This document shows positions 33,914-41,904 of a stretch of DNA of 64,000 nucleotides, piece after piece; within the stretch, counting starts at the first letter, position 1; each line of letters starts with the position of its first letter. The translations under genes were made by a program, and so were the position numbers. The notes under the pieces are model-generated. The model saw only the letters and a program-made list of their open reading frames with translations, searched no databases and was not told the DNA's origin. Source of the DNA: Actinomycetota bacterium (GTDB lineage Bacteria; Actinomycetota; Actinomycetes; S36-B12; GCA-2699445); contig JAGQTY010000003.1 of assembly GCA_020438795.1 (NCBI GenBank), positions 1 through 64,000 of the forward strand, given 5' to 3'.

Positions 33914-34818
33914 CTGGGCCACCCCCCCACCGTCGTGATCTGACCCTCGGCGTCGATGAGCCGTGCGGACAGACCCCTGTCGAGCAGCCATTCCACCGAC
34001 TCCTCGGTATGCAGCGTGGACACACCCCAGAGCGCGGCTCGGTTGCCGAGGACCAGGGCTGCGGTACTCGCGGCGTTCGCCCCGACACACGAGTCGGCCG
34101 CCACTGAGACGGTCCGCCACCTTCCGGTGACCGAACGCCGGGTGAGGGGATCGACGATATGGTTCGAGCAGGGGGGCACGCCCGTGACCACGACTGAGCG
34201 TCCCGCATCCCGGTGGCGTCGGGTTGTGGTGGAGGACGTGGCCACGCCCCCACTGCCGATGCGGATCGAGACGGTGTCGTCCTGACTGCGATGGTCCTCC
34301 GCCACGTCAATGCGCCAGCCCAGCTCGGGTGCGGGTCCGGCGGCACTCAGGTCACCGAGCAGGCCGACAAGCACTCCCGTGCCGAGTGCCTGATGGACGA
34401 GTGTGGCGCAGCGGTCGGCGGCCCATGCCTTGGCGGTGGCGCCGAGATCGAGGCGCACTCCCCCGCCACGGACCAGCATCGGCCCGTCGAGGAACACGTC
34501 GCGCCAGGTGCCGGTACCGGGATGTGTCACGGTCGGATCGACCAGGCCTCCGGTGGCCCGGGCAACCCGCAGCGACACAGCGACCATCTCGGCAAGCAGC
34601 GGGGACAGCTGCGCTGCAGTATCACCTCGGTTGATCCTGACGAGCTCGGAGTCGGCACGGTAGGTGGAGGCGGCTCGTTCGATTCTGCCGAGTTCCTCCG
34701 ACACCAGCCGCATGGCAGGCTGCAACTGTCCGGGTTCTGTCACCGCGATGCTGGCGCGGCCGCCCCAGAGGGCGAAGTCGGCCACCGTTCGCGGGGCCGC
34801 GGACAGGGCACTCATCAC
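33910..34818 (-). CDS. apbE: ApbE-type FAD:protein FMN transferase
   Basis: 302 residues. 'RADSELVRINRGD' , 'VDPTVTHPGTGTWRD', 'RLDLGATAKAWAADRC' and the late 'NHIVDPLTRRSV' plus 'VGANAASTAALVLG' follow the ApbE order (the Asp/Gly metal and flavin contacts). ApbE attaches FMN covalently to a Thr/Ser in FMN-binding domains on the outside of the membrane. There is no signal peptide visible, so export is unclear. The gene overlaps both neighbours as ATGA. No classical FMN_bind protein is encoded in the operon, which makes the substrate the open question. Confidence 0.87.
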   Translation of the reverse strand: MMSALSAAPRTVADFALWGGRASIAVTEPGQLQPAMRLVSEELGRIERAASTYRADSELVRINRGDTAAQLSPLLAEMVAVSLRVARATGGLVDPTVTHPGTGTWRDVFLDGPMLVRGGGVRLDLGATAKAWAADRCATLVHQALGTGVLVGLLGDLSAAGPAPELGWRIDVAEDHRSQDDTVSIRIGSGGVATSSTTTRRHRDAGRSVVVTGVPPCSNHIVDPLTRRSVTGRWRTVSVAADSCVGANAASTAALVLGNRAALWGVSTLHTEESVEWLLDRGLSARLIDAEGQITTVGGWPR

Positions 34819-35099
34819 GAACCTCCGGTACGTCCGGAGGAACCGGAGCCCGGCCCCTGCGGCACGCTGGACCCTGAGCCTGAGTCCGAGCCGTCGTCGT
34901 CGGACCAGGGCGAGGTCTGCCCGCTCCAGAGATCATCGTCGGTCACGGTCGGGTCGGTCGTCGTCTGGTCGGTGGTGGCGCCGTCCTGATCAGCGAGCGC
35001 CAGGCCACCCATGAGCAGTCCGGTGGCCGCCGCACCTCCGAGCGCTGAGAGTACGGCGATGGTCATCGCCCTTCGACGGGCTTCCTCTGATCTGTCCAC
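34815..35099 (-). CDS. Small anchored or exported protein, first gene of the redox operon
   Basis: 94 residues. One hydrophobic segment ('AVLSALGGAAATGLLMGGLA') is followed by 'DQDGATTDQTTTDPTVTDDD' and a Ser/Gly/Asp-rich tail. 'DGATT' is reminiscent of the core of the ApbE target sequence (S/T-G-A-T/S), but the first residue is Asp-Gly rather than Ser/Thr-Gly, and there is no FMN_bind domain. An AAAGGAGGACCC site gives a clear GTG start at 35099. Its stop overlaps the apbE start, so it is co-produced with ApbE. Role unknown; a flavinyl carrier is only speculation. Confidence 0.6.
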   Translation of the reverse strand: MDRSEEARRRAMTIAVLSALGGAAATGLLMGGLALADQDGATTDQTTTDPTVTDDDLWSGQTSPWSDDDGSDSGSGSSVPQGPGSGSSGRTGGS

Positions 35100-35190
35100 G
35101 GGTCCTCCTTTGACATCCTCAAAGTGCCCGGCGAACCTGGGAATTAGCTGGGAGTGACCCAGAAGCAAGCTTCGACTCCTGATTGGTCCT

Positions 35191-35793
35191 GTGGTGAATC
35201 ACCCGACCGTCGCGGCAGCTGCGCTGGTGACGCTGTTGTCCGACAAGCCTCAACTGGCAGCACCTCGGCTCCTCGGGGCAGTGATCAGGCACCAGGAGGT
35301 GGCCCTGCGGATCGTCGAGGTCGAGGCCTACGACGGCGAGGACGATCCCGCCTCGCACTGTTTCGGTGGGCGGACGGCGCGCAACGCCAGCATGTACGCG
35401 GAGCCGGGAGTGCTCTATGTCTACCGAAGCTACGGCGTGCACCTCTGCCTGAATCTGGTGTGCCACGAGCCGGGTTCGGCCGGCGGCATCCTGCTGCGCG
35501 CCGGCGAGGTCATTGCAGGCATGGACACTGTCCGCCGACGACGCGGACCGGGGCATCGAGAGGTTCTGCTGGCAAGCGGGCCGGGGCGCCTCGGCCAGGC
35601 GCTCGGCCTCACGCCCGAGACCGACGGCGTGAACTTCCTCCAGGATCCACACTGGGATGTCTCGATGCCTGGAGAGGAGGTCATCGGCAGTTCCGGTCCA
35701 CGGATCGGCATCAGCCGGGCCAGGGAAGAACCTTGGCGCTTCTGGGTGACCGGTGATCCGAGCGTGAGCGGCACTCGCCGCCACAACAGCTGA
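35191..35793 (+). CDS. 3-methyladenine DNA glycosylase (AAG/MPG family)
   Basis: 200 residues. The signature elements are present: 'IVEVEAYDGEDDPASHCF', 'RTARNASMYAEPGVLYVYRS', 'GVHLCLNLVCHEPG' and 'ASGPGRLGQALGL'. The Glu in 'VEVEAYDG' corresponds to the catalytic residue. The enzyme excises alkylated purines and hypoxanthine. The GTG start 'GTGGTGAAT' is plausible; no strong -10 is seen. It is divergent from the redox operon with 91 bp between. Confidence 0.9.
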   Translation: MVNHPTVAAAALVTLLSDKPQLAAPRLLGAVIRHQEVALRIVEVEAYDGEDDPASHCFGGRTARNASMYAEPGVLYVYRSYGVHLCLNLVCHEPGSAGGILLRAGEVIAGMDTVRRRRGPGHREVLLASGPGRLGQALGLTPETDGVNFLQDPHWDVSMPGEEVIGSSGPRIGISRAREEPWRFWVTGDPSVSGTRRHNS

Positions 35794-35879
35794 TCGCCGC
35801 GGCCCTCCCCGCAGACGACCCCGTTCACCCACTGCCCGCAATTCTTCTGGCGTCTTCCGGCGCCGACTATCCGAGCCCG

Positions 35880-35885
35880 TAGGCT
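35880..35885 (+). promoter_or_regulatory. -10 hexamer TAGGCT
   Basis: Six nucleotides before the GTG at 35892. Confidence 0.55.
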
Positions 35886-35891
35886 TGGTGC

Positions 35892-36608
35892 GTGACTCCC
35901 ACCTGGCAGGTGACGCTCTTCGCGCTCGTACCGGTGGTTGCCATGGCGGTGGCTGCGGTGCTGGCAACCGCCCGCCCCGTGGCCGAACGGGTGCGCAGCC
36001 TGCTGCAACACTTCGCGGCTGGGCTCGTGACCGCCATTGTGGCGGTCGAACTGCTGCCCGACGTTCATGGCACGAATCCGCTCTGGGTCGTGCTCGGTTT
36101 CGCCATCGGTGTCGCCGCCATGCTCGGCCTGCGGGCCTTCGGGCTGCGCCTCGATGAACGTGTCGAGGGAACCCGATCCAATGCCCCATTGCTCACCACA
36201 GTGGGGATCGATCTGCTCATCGACGGCCTGCTGCTGGGGATGGCCTTCACTCTCGGCAGCTCTCAGGGAGCCCTGCTGACACTGGCCCTGACGGTGGAGG
36301 TCCTGTCCCTGGGCACCACTGTGGCGGCTCAGCTGGTGACTCGTGGTGCGAGCAGGGCGACGGCGATCACGGCCCCCATCGCCCTGTCACTGCTCGTGAC
36401 CGGTGGTGCGGTGCTCGGGAACACGCTGCTGGGAGGGCTCTCGGGGCCCGCGTACGCAATCGTGATCTCGTTCGGGATGGCGGCGCTGCTCTACCTGGTC
36501 GTGGAGGAATTGCTCGTCGAGGCACACGAGGAGGAGGACACCGCGGTAGGCGTGACTGCCTTCTTCGTCGGTTTCATCGTGTTGCTGCTCCTGTCATCTC
36601 TGGAGTAG
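35892..36608 (+). CDS. ZIP-family-like membrane protein with altered metal site
   Basis: 238 residues, about eight membrane helices. 'HFAAGLVTAIVAVELLPDV' matches the ZIP second/third helix. The usual TM4 HNxxDG and TM5 HExPHE metal motifs read 'GIDLLIDGLLLGMAFT' and 'TVEVLSLGTTVAAQL', so the two His ligands are replaced while Asp and Glu are kept. It could be a transporter with changed ion use, or one without transport activity. The GTG is leaderless. Confidence 0.75.
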   Translation: MTPTWQVTLFALVPVVAMAVAAVLATARPVAERVRSLLQHFAAGLVTAIVAVELLPDVHGTNPLWVVLGFAIGVAAMLGLRAFGLRLDERVEGTRSNAPLLTTVGIDLLIDGLLLGMAFTLGSSQGALLTLALTVEVLSLGTTVAAQLVTRGASRATAITAPIALSLLVTGGAVLGNTLLGGLSGPAYAIVISFGMAALLYLVVEELLVEAHEEEDTAVGVTAFFVGFIVLLLLSSLE

Positions 36609-36873
36609 CGCCGGCTCTGGTTACAGCACCTCACATTCCCACGAACTGCGTAATTGGCCGCGCATCCAGCCGCTCACACTGCGTCCCGGGGGGAGGGGGA
36701 CTAGCTTCATCGGTAGGTGCTGTACCCATCCGGGGGTCTCGCATTCCGGAGCGATTGAATTCCATAACGATTGAAAGGCCTGGTCCGGCTCTTATGCGAT
36801 CACACAGGGAAACCAAGTCACGACCAGCTCCCGAGTATGCCACAACCGCGGAAGATCGCCGGGGTGGCCGATC
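36609..36873. other. Intergenic region, no gene seen
   Basis: 265 bp between the ZIP-like gene and the M28 peptidase. It is less GC-rich in its second half (GATTGAATTCCATAACGATT), where the direct repeat CGATTGAA occurs twice 16 bp apart (near 36758 and 36771). I see no ORF with coding composition. Confidence 0.4.
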
Positions 36874-39432
36874 GTGAGCGACACCAGCAGTACGCCGACC
36901 GGCGACGACGAGACGCCCGAACAGGCGGACCAGGGCGCTGCGACACCGGCGACCGGCGCCAGCGACACAGGAGAGATCGAGTCCACCGAACCGGGGGCTG
37001 CACCTGAATCCAGCCATGGCGGCGATCCGAAGAACGTTACCAGTGCCATGGTCCGTGGCTTCATCACACTCGTGGTACTGGGCATCGCGGTCGCGCTGGG
37101 GTATCTCCAGACAGTGGCACCGGCCACGGTCGGTGCGGACGCGCCGGCCGACCAGTTCTCCGCCGAACGGGCGATGGGGCTGATGGAGCGGATCGCAGGC
37201 ACCGACGAACCTCGCCCAGTGGGCAGTGTCGAAAACGCCCGAGCACGCGCTGAGCTGGTGGCAGCCGTCGAGGAGCTCGGGTACGACGCGATCGAGCGCA
37301 AGAACCAGCTCACCACCCAGGCCTTCTCTCCGGTGAAGGCCATCGCGATCGACGTGCCGGAGAACACGAGCCCGCTGGAGACCGCCGACACCGTGAACAT
37401 CCTGGTTCGCGTGCCCGGCACCGATCCGGACCACAGCCAGGCGATCCTGGTCGCGGGCCACTACGACTCGGTACCGTCTGGGCCCGGTGTCAGCGATGAT
37501 CTCCATTCCGTGGTCTCAATGGTGGAGACCCTGCGGGCGATGAAGAATCTGCCGCCCCTCAAGCACGACGTGATCTTCCTGATGACCGATGCCGAAGAGC
37601 CCGGCGAGCGGGGTGCCCGGTCCTTCATGCTGCAGGACCCTTGGGCCAAGGACGTGCAACGGGTCCTGAACTTCGAGGCCCGCGGCGTGCGGGGCAAGAG
37701 CCTGCTGTTCGAGGTCTCGCAGCTGAATCAGGAACTCCTCGATGCCTACAAGGCTGCCCAGCCCAATCCGCAGAGCTCCTCGCTGTTCTTCGAGCTGTAT
37801 CTGAAGATCAAGAACAACACGGACTTCTCGGTGTTCGACAACCTGGGCAAGCCCGGGCTCAACTTCGCCTACAGCGACGGCCTCAATCGGTATCACACCC
37901 CCGGTGACAGTCTTGAGAACCTCGACCCCGGATCCATGCAGAACGCCGGGGACGCGATGCTGGGCCTCGTCCAGCAGCTGGGCAACGAGGACACCCTCGA
38001 TGTGGCACCGGCGGACGACCTGACCTGGTTCAACATCGGTCCGATAGTCGTGGACTATCCGGTGTTCATGGGGTTCATCGTCATCGTGGTCGGGTTCGGC
38101 GTCTGGCTGGCCGCCCTGCTGGTGGGCCTGCGCAAGGGGGTGGTGACCGGTCGCGCGATCGGCCGCGGGGTTGGCACGACCGTGCTCGCGATCATCGCCG
38201 CAATCGTGATCTCCCAGGTGGTACTGGCGATCATCTACCTCTTCCGTCCGGACACCCGCCTGTTCCTCTCGTTGACCCCGACCACGATTCCACCGCCCTA
38301 TCGCAGCGTCCTGTATTCGGCAGTCATCATGGCGCTGGTCGTGGCCGCCACCATCGCCCTCTTCGTCCTCGCGCGCCGCAAGCACCGGGTCGAGGGACTC
38401 GCGATCGGCGTGCTCGGGATCTGGTTCGTCCTGGCAGTCCTCACCCAGATCGGCATGCAGGGCGGTGCATACCTGTTCTACCTGCCGCTGCTGGCTCTAT
38501 CAATCGCACTCCTGGTGCGGATCATCTGGGAGCAGCCATGGGTGACACTGGTCGTCGATCTGCTCGCAGCCACGTTCTCCTTGGTCATCCTGGTGGATGA
38601 TGCGGTCATCGGCCTGCAGATGATGTCCCTGTCCATGATCGCGGTGATCGCCGCGCTGGTAGTCCTCATCGTCAGCTCCCTGTGCGCGGTGCTCGACGCC
38701 CTGCAGGGCATCTGGAAGTGGACCGTGCCCATCGGGCTGACCGCAGCCGCAGTGGTCATGCTCATCCCAGGGCTGGCCACCCCCCTGATCGGTCCGAACT
38801 TCCGGCAGCCCGACACGCTGGCCTACTCCATCGACGCCGACACGAACACTGCCCAGTGGCTCAGCTATGACGAGGAGCCGGACGAATGGACCCAGGAGGC
38901 ACTTGGCACTGACCCCGTTCGTGAGACCGCACCGATCACGATGGAGGCATTCTTCCCCGGCAAGACCGAGGACTGGACGGTGATGACCAACGAGGCAGAC
39001 ACCGTGCTGCCGGTCGCGCCACCCACGCTGAGTGTCAACTCCGACAGGACGAAGGGCGACACCAGGACCGTGGAGTTCACGCTCGCCTCCGGCAGGGACG
39101 CGATCAGCCTCTGGTACACCCTGCAGACCTCCGGTCAGTTGCAGGATCTGCAGATCGGGCCGCAGAAGATGAACATGGCAGAGGGCACATCCTGGTCGGT
39201 CATCGGGTATGCCCCGCCCAAGGAGGGCTACAGCATCAAGGTGACCCTGTCGGCGGGTTCCGACCTCGAAGTGATCGCAACTGATGCCACCTGGGGCTTC
39301 CCCGACGACCCGGCGCTGGGCGTCTCGCCTCGGCCGGACTGGACCATGTGGGACCCGGAGCCGCATGCCTTCCAGATGGATCCCGTCATGGTGTCCAAGA
39401 CCTTCTCGGTCGGCAGGACCGGATCGGGCTGA
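36874..39432 (+). CDS. Giant membrane-embedded M28 metallopeptidase
   Basis: 852 residues: an acidic cytosolic N terminus (1-60), one membrane helix, an M28 peptidase domain (about 90-370) and then a string of about eight to nine membrane helices (about 395-620) ending in a soluble beta-rich C-terminal domain. Zinc motifs: 'VAGHYDSVPSGPG' (about 195), 'VSDDLHSVV' with the bridging Asp, 'LMTDAEEPGERGARS' with catalytic/metal Glu (about 236) and the final His in 'RYHTPGDSLENL' (about 339). The overall plan is like eukaryotic Fxna/vacuolar membrane proteases. The GTG start at 36874 is moderately supported by GGGGTGG. Confidence 0.85.
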   Translation: MSDTSSTPTGDDETPEQADQGAATPATGASDTGEIESTEPGAAPESSHGGDPKNVTSAMVRGFITLVVLGIAVALGYLQTVAPATVGADAPADQFSAERAMGLMERIAGTDEPRPVGSVENARARAELVAAVEELGYDAIERKNQLTTQAFSPVKAIAIDVPENTSPLETADTVNILVRVPGTDPDHSQAILVAGHYDSVPSGPGVSDDLHSVVSMVETLRAMKNLPPLKHDVIFLMTDAEEPGERGARSFMLQDPWAKDVQRVLNFEARGVRGKSLLFEVSQLNQELLDAYKAAQPNPQSSSLFFELYLKIKNNTDFSVFDNLGKPGLNFAYSDGLNRYHTPGDSLENLDPGSMQNAGDAMLGLVQQLGNEDTLDVAPADDLTWFNIGPIVVDYPVFMGFIVIVVGFGVWLAALLVGLRKGVVTGRAIGRGVGTTVLAIIAAIVISQVVLAIIYLFRPDTRLFLSLTPTTIPPPYRSVLYSAVIMALVVAATIALFVLARRKHRVEGLAIGVLGIWFVLAVLTQIGMQGGAYLFYLPLLALSIALLVRIIWEQPWVTLVVDLLAATFSLVILVDDAVIGLQMMSLSMIAVIAALVVLIVSSLCAVLDALQGIWKWTVPIGLTAAAVVMLIPGLATPLIGPNFRQPDTLAYSIDADTNTAQWLSYDEEPDEWTQEALGTDPVRETAPITMEAFFPGKTEDWTVMTNEADTVLPVAPPTLSVNSDRTKGDTRTVEFTLASGRDAISLWYTLQTSGQLQDLQIGPQKMNMAEGTSWSVIGYAPPKEGYSIKVTLSAGSDLEVIATDATWGFPDDPALGVSPRPDWTMWDPEPHAFQMDPVMVSKTFSVGRTGSG

Positions 39433-39518
39433 CGGGCACTTCCCGAACAAGAAGAAGCGACTCATTGACTGCCGCGCCGGGGTCGACCGAAAGTCATCCC
39501 GGGGCGATCGCGTGAAAG

Positions 39519-39590
39519 CGCCCCCGGCAGGATTCGAACCTGCGCGCATGGCTCCGGAGGCCACCGCTCTATCCCCTGAGCTACGGGGGC
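39519..39590 (-). tRNA. tRNA-Arg (anticodon CCG)
   Basis: Minus strand: acceptor GCCCCCG/CGGGGGC, D arm, anticodon loop CTCCGGA (anticodon CCG) with a stem containing one G-U pair, and T arm GCAGG-TTCGAAT-CCTGC. Discriminator G; CCA not encoded. It decodes CGG. Confidence 0.93.
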
Positions 39591-39669
39591 TCGGGACATC
39601 AATAGTGTAGGCCATCGCGGCGGCCCGCTCCGAACACGCCAACCCCCACAGCAACCGGACAGTCTCGGC

Positions 39670-39675
39670 TACGGT
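39670..39675 (+). promoter_or_regulatory. -10 hexamer TACGGT
   Basis: Six nucleotides before the GTG at 39682. Confidence 0.55.
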
Positions 39676-39681
39676 CGTAGA

Positions 39682-40194
39682 GTGAGCCGGTTCTTCCTCG
39701 CCATTCGTCCCAGCGACGCGGCGATCCGGCACCTGCGTACTGCGCTGCTGGAGCGGCTGGGGGAACACACAACCCTGGTTCCCCAGGGGCGTTGGCACAT
39801 CACGGTGGCATTCCTCGGGTCAGTCGCCCATCCCCCCGCCCGGCTGCGCGAACAAGTGGAGCAACTGATCGTGCGCCGATCGATGGAACCGTTGCGGCTG
39901 CGCTCCTCCGGCTCGTTCGGTACCGCCTGCTGGATCGGTCTGCGCCCGCGCCATGCGGTCGACCAGTTGCACAGCCAATTGCGGTCGCTGGCCGCTGATC
40001 CGAAACAGGTGTTCACGCCGCACCTGACAGTCCTGCGGGCCAAACAGTCACAGGAGCGTCGCCGGTTCCGGCAGTTGCTGGCCAACTACCGCGGACCGAG
40101 ATGGACTCCACACGAAGTGGAACTGATCAGCTCCACACTCGGCCGCGAGGTGCATCACGAGACGGTGGCAAGCATTCAGCTCTGGTCACCCTGA
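39682..40194 (+). CDS. thpR: RNA 2',3'-cyclic 3'-phosphodiesterase (2H family)
   Basis: 170 residues. Both HxT motifs of the 2H phosphoesterase family are visible: 'GRWHITVAFLG' and 'TPHLTVLRAKQ'. These two histidines act in hydrolysing the 2',3'-cyclic phosphate of RNA ends (LigT/ThpR). The GTG start 'MSRFFLAIRPS' matches family N termini. It is 40 bp upstream of the convergent cupin gene. Confidence 0.92.
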   Translation: MSRFFLAIRPSDAAIRHLRTALLERLGEHTTLVPQGRWHITVAFLGSVAHPPARLREQVEQLIVRRSMEPLRLRSSGSFGTACWIGLRPRHAVDQLHSQLRSLAADPKQVFTPHLTVLRAKQSQERRRFRQLLANYRGPRWTPHEVELISSTLGREVHHETVASIQLWSP

Positions 40195-40234
40195 CCGAGA
40201 CCGGAGCGACGTAGCCACCGACGCACCGCGCCCC

Positions 40235-40588
40235 CTACCCCGACGGGTCCTCGGCCCACAGGTGCAGCGCGAGCCAGACGACCGGATCGTCGGTGCGATC
40301 GACGCGGTGACGACAGCCAGCCGGCAACCGGACCAGGTCGCCGGGCACCAGCCGCCAGGTCGTGGCCTGTCCCGCATCGATCAGTGTCAGGTCGGCGGTG
40401 CCGGTCACAACAAGCACCCATTCCTCCTGGTTCTGGTCGTACCACTGCCCCTCGGCGGTTGCCTGCCCCCGCGAGACGATCCGCTCAAGTTGCCAACTGC
40501 CCCGACCCTCCGACAGCGTCTCGAACCATTCCTCGCGCAGGCCCAAGCCGTCACAGTCCGACAGACTGCGTCGCTGCGGGTCAGCCAT
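40235..40588 (-). CDS. Cupin-domain protein
   Basis: 117 residues with one cupin: 'QEEWVLVVTGTADLTL' and 'LVPGDLVRLPAGCRHRVDRT' include the typical motif 1 glutamate and motif 2 PAG..H. Function is not assignable; cupins range from enzymes to sugar-binding proteins. The ATG at 40588 has an AGGTGGG site. It overlaps the end of the epimerase by 8 bases, so the pair forms an operon. Confidence 0.82.
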   Translation of the reverse strand: MADPQRRSLSDCDGLGLREEWFETLSEGRGSWQLERIVSRGQATAEGQWYDQNQEEWVLVVTGTADLTLIDAGQATTWRLVPGDLVRLPAGCRHRVDRTDDPVVWLALHLWAEDPSG

Positions 40589-41585
40589 CCGCACCCACCT
40601 GGATCCGGAATCGCGCTGTCCAGCTCTCACGTGGGTGCAATGTCAGCCATCCCACGTCCAGACCCTGCTCAGCAAGCTTCACCGCGTTGGTGGGGCATGT
40701 GTATGGCTCGATTGCGACAGACTGACGGTTATCGGGGGTGAACACGACGATCTCACGCCAATTCAGATCACACCACAACTCCATCCGCGCGCCGTCCTTG
40801 CTGAGCGACGCGACGGGTCGCAGACCCTCCGGATCATCCAATGGCTCGTGCGGCAGTCCCGTGAGCACGTCATCCAGGACACGTTCACCCAGCACAGGAT
40901 CGTCTTCCAGCGCGCTGGTCCCGGCCACGGGCTCGGTGAATCCGACCGGGATGCTGTCCTCAAGCACCCAGTAGCGGTCGGCGGGGCACCAGACCCGGGC
41001 GTCATCGATGGCTGCGTCCTGACCGCCGAGGTCCGGGATGTCGCCACCGGCGCTCGAGACGGGCAGGGGCGCGAAGTAGGGGTGGAACCCCAGCCCGAAG
41101 GGCACATCGTGGGTGTCCACATTGGTCACCTCCGACGTCACGTCCAGCCAGCGGTCGCCGACCGTGTAGGTGAGGCGGAGTTCGAGGTCGCCGGGCCAGT
41201 GCGGCAACTCCTTGGGAACATCTCGCCCGAGCCGGAACCGTCCTGTGGCCGACGTCCCGTCGTCGCTGACGTCGAAGTGGAACCATGGCACCCTGCATGC
41301 AAAGCCGTGGCTCGCGTTTCGGTCGCCGGGGTGCGCGACCGGCAGTTCGTACTCCTCCCCGCGCCAGTCGAACCGGGCGTCGGCGATCCGGTTCGGGAAG
41401 GGGAACAGCACCGGCATGCCGCTGCGGGTGGGACTGCCGTCGTCGAGGATGTCGGGTTCGGCGTGCAGAACCGAGCGACGGACCCCGTCTATCTCGAAGC
41501 TGAGGCCGATGCAATTGAAGCCCTTGCTCGGCAGGATGGTGGCTCGCCCACCGCCGGAGCTGGCCAGGTGAATCAGGTCGGTCAT
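40581..41585 (-). CDS. Aldose 1-epimerase family protein
   Basis: 334 residues. 'PVLFPFPNRI' and 'NASHGFACRVPWFHFDV' contain the family's active-site His/Pro segment; 'VPFGLGFHPYFAPL' contributes the second His, and 'VAIEPYTCPTNAV' has the catalytic Glu. It is a mutarotase-like enzyme acting on a hexose or its phosphate derivative. The ATG at 41585 lies 6 nt after TACCTT (minus strand), consistent with a leaderless transcript. The cupin gene follows, coupled. Confidence 0.88.
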   Translation of the reverse strand: MTDLIHLASSGGGRATILPSKGFNCIGLSFEIDGVRRSVLHAEPDILDDGSPTRSGMPVLFPFPNRIADARFDWRGEEYELPVAHPGDRNASHGFACRVPWFHFDVSDDGTSATGRFRLGRDVPKELPHWPGDLELRLTYTVGDRWLDVTSEVTNVDTHDVPFGLGFHPYFAPLPVSSAGGDIPDLGGQDAAIDDARVWCPADRYWVLEDSIPVGFTEPVAGTSALEDDPVLGERVLDDVLTGLPHEPLDDPEGLRPVASLSKDGARMELWCDLNWREIVVFTPDNRQSVAIEPYTCPTNAVKLAEQGLDVGWLTLHPRESWTARFRIQVGADG

Positions 41586-41904
41586 GGGGTCAAGGTATTG
41601 CCTCCGCCGCGTGTTGGCCGCTGGGTAGCCCGGAACGGAGCAGAGCATCCCGGTCATCCGGACCGAAGAGAGCGTATTCACCTTTCGGACAAACCGGACA
41701 GCCTCGCCGAGCATCGGCGTGGTGCAGTTGTCGGAGGGGCCTGCCAACATACGGTCAAGAGGTCACCAATGGATGACTGAGACTCTGTCGACGACGAGCC
41801 GACAACGGTCCGGATCAGCTGTTGGCGAGCGTGTGGAGGACGCGTTCACGACCAGGACGCCGAGCAGGGAGGGTCTCGGAGTCCACAGATGGGAGGGAGC
41901 AGGG
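41586..41904. other. Intergenic region with two promoters and a 3-codon ORF
   Basis: 319 bp between two divergent genes. It holds the epimerase promoter (41592-41597, minus), a TACGGT hexamer (41750-41755, plus) and ATG GAT GAC TGA (41769-41780), a tiny ORF overlapping an in-frame ATG (41773) that could extend the next gene by 44 residues. Nothing else is seen. Confidence 0.45.
41592..41597 (-). promoter_or_regulatory. -10 hexamer TACCTT for the epimerase
   Basis: Six nucleotides upstream of the ATG at 41585 on the minus strand. Confidence 0.5.

Noticed and set aside
36631..37506. Minus-strand ORF covering the intergenic region before the M28 gene
   Set aside because: Mostly antisense to the M28 peptidase, low-complexity Arg/Gly-rich product, no ribosome site at a plausible start.
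1505..39590. tRNA genes as integration sites of a mobile element
   Set aside because: Both tRNA-Arg genes are intact, with no integrase, no direct repeat of the 3' end and no change in gene character next to them.
38500..39798. Long minus-strand ORF opposite the M28 peptidase and the tRNA
   Set aside because: Runs through the tRNA-Arg gene and lacks any motif; product of high GC.
40362..41780. Long plus-strand ORF opposite the cupin and epimerase genes
   Set aside because: Runs across two real genes and their promoter; no recognisable domain.
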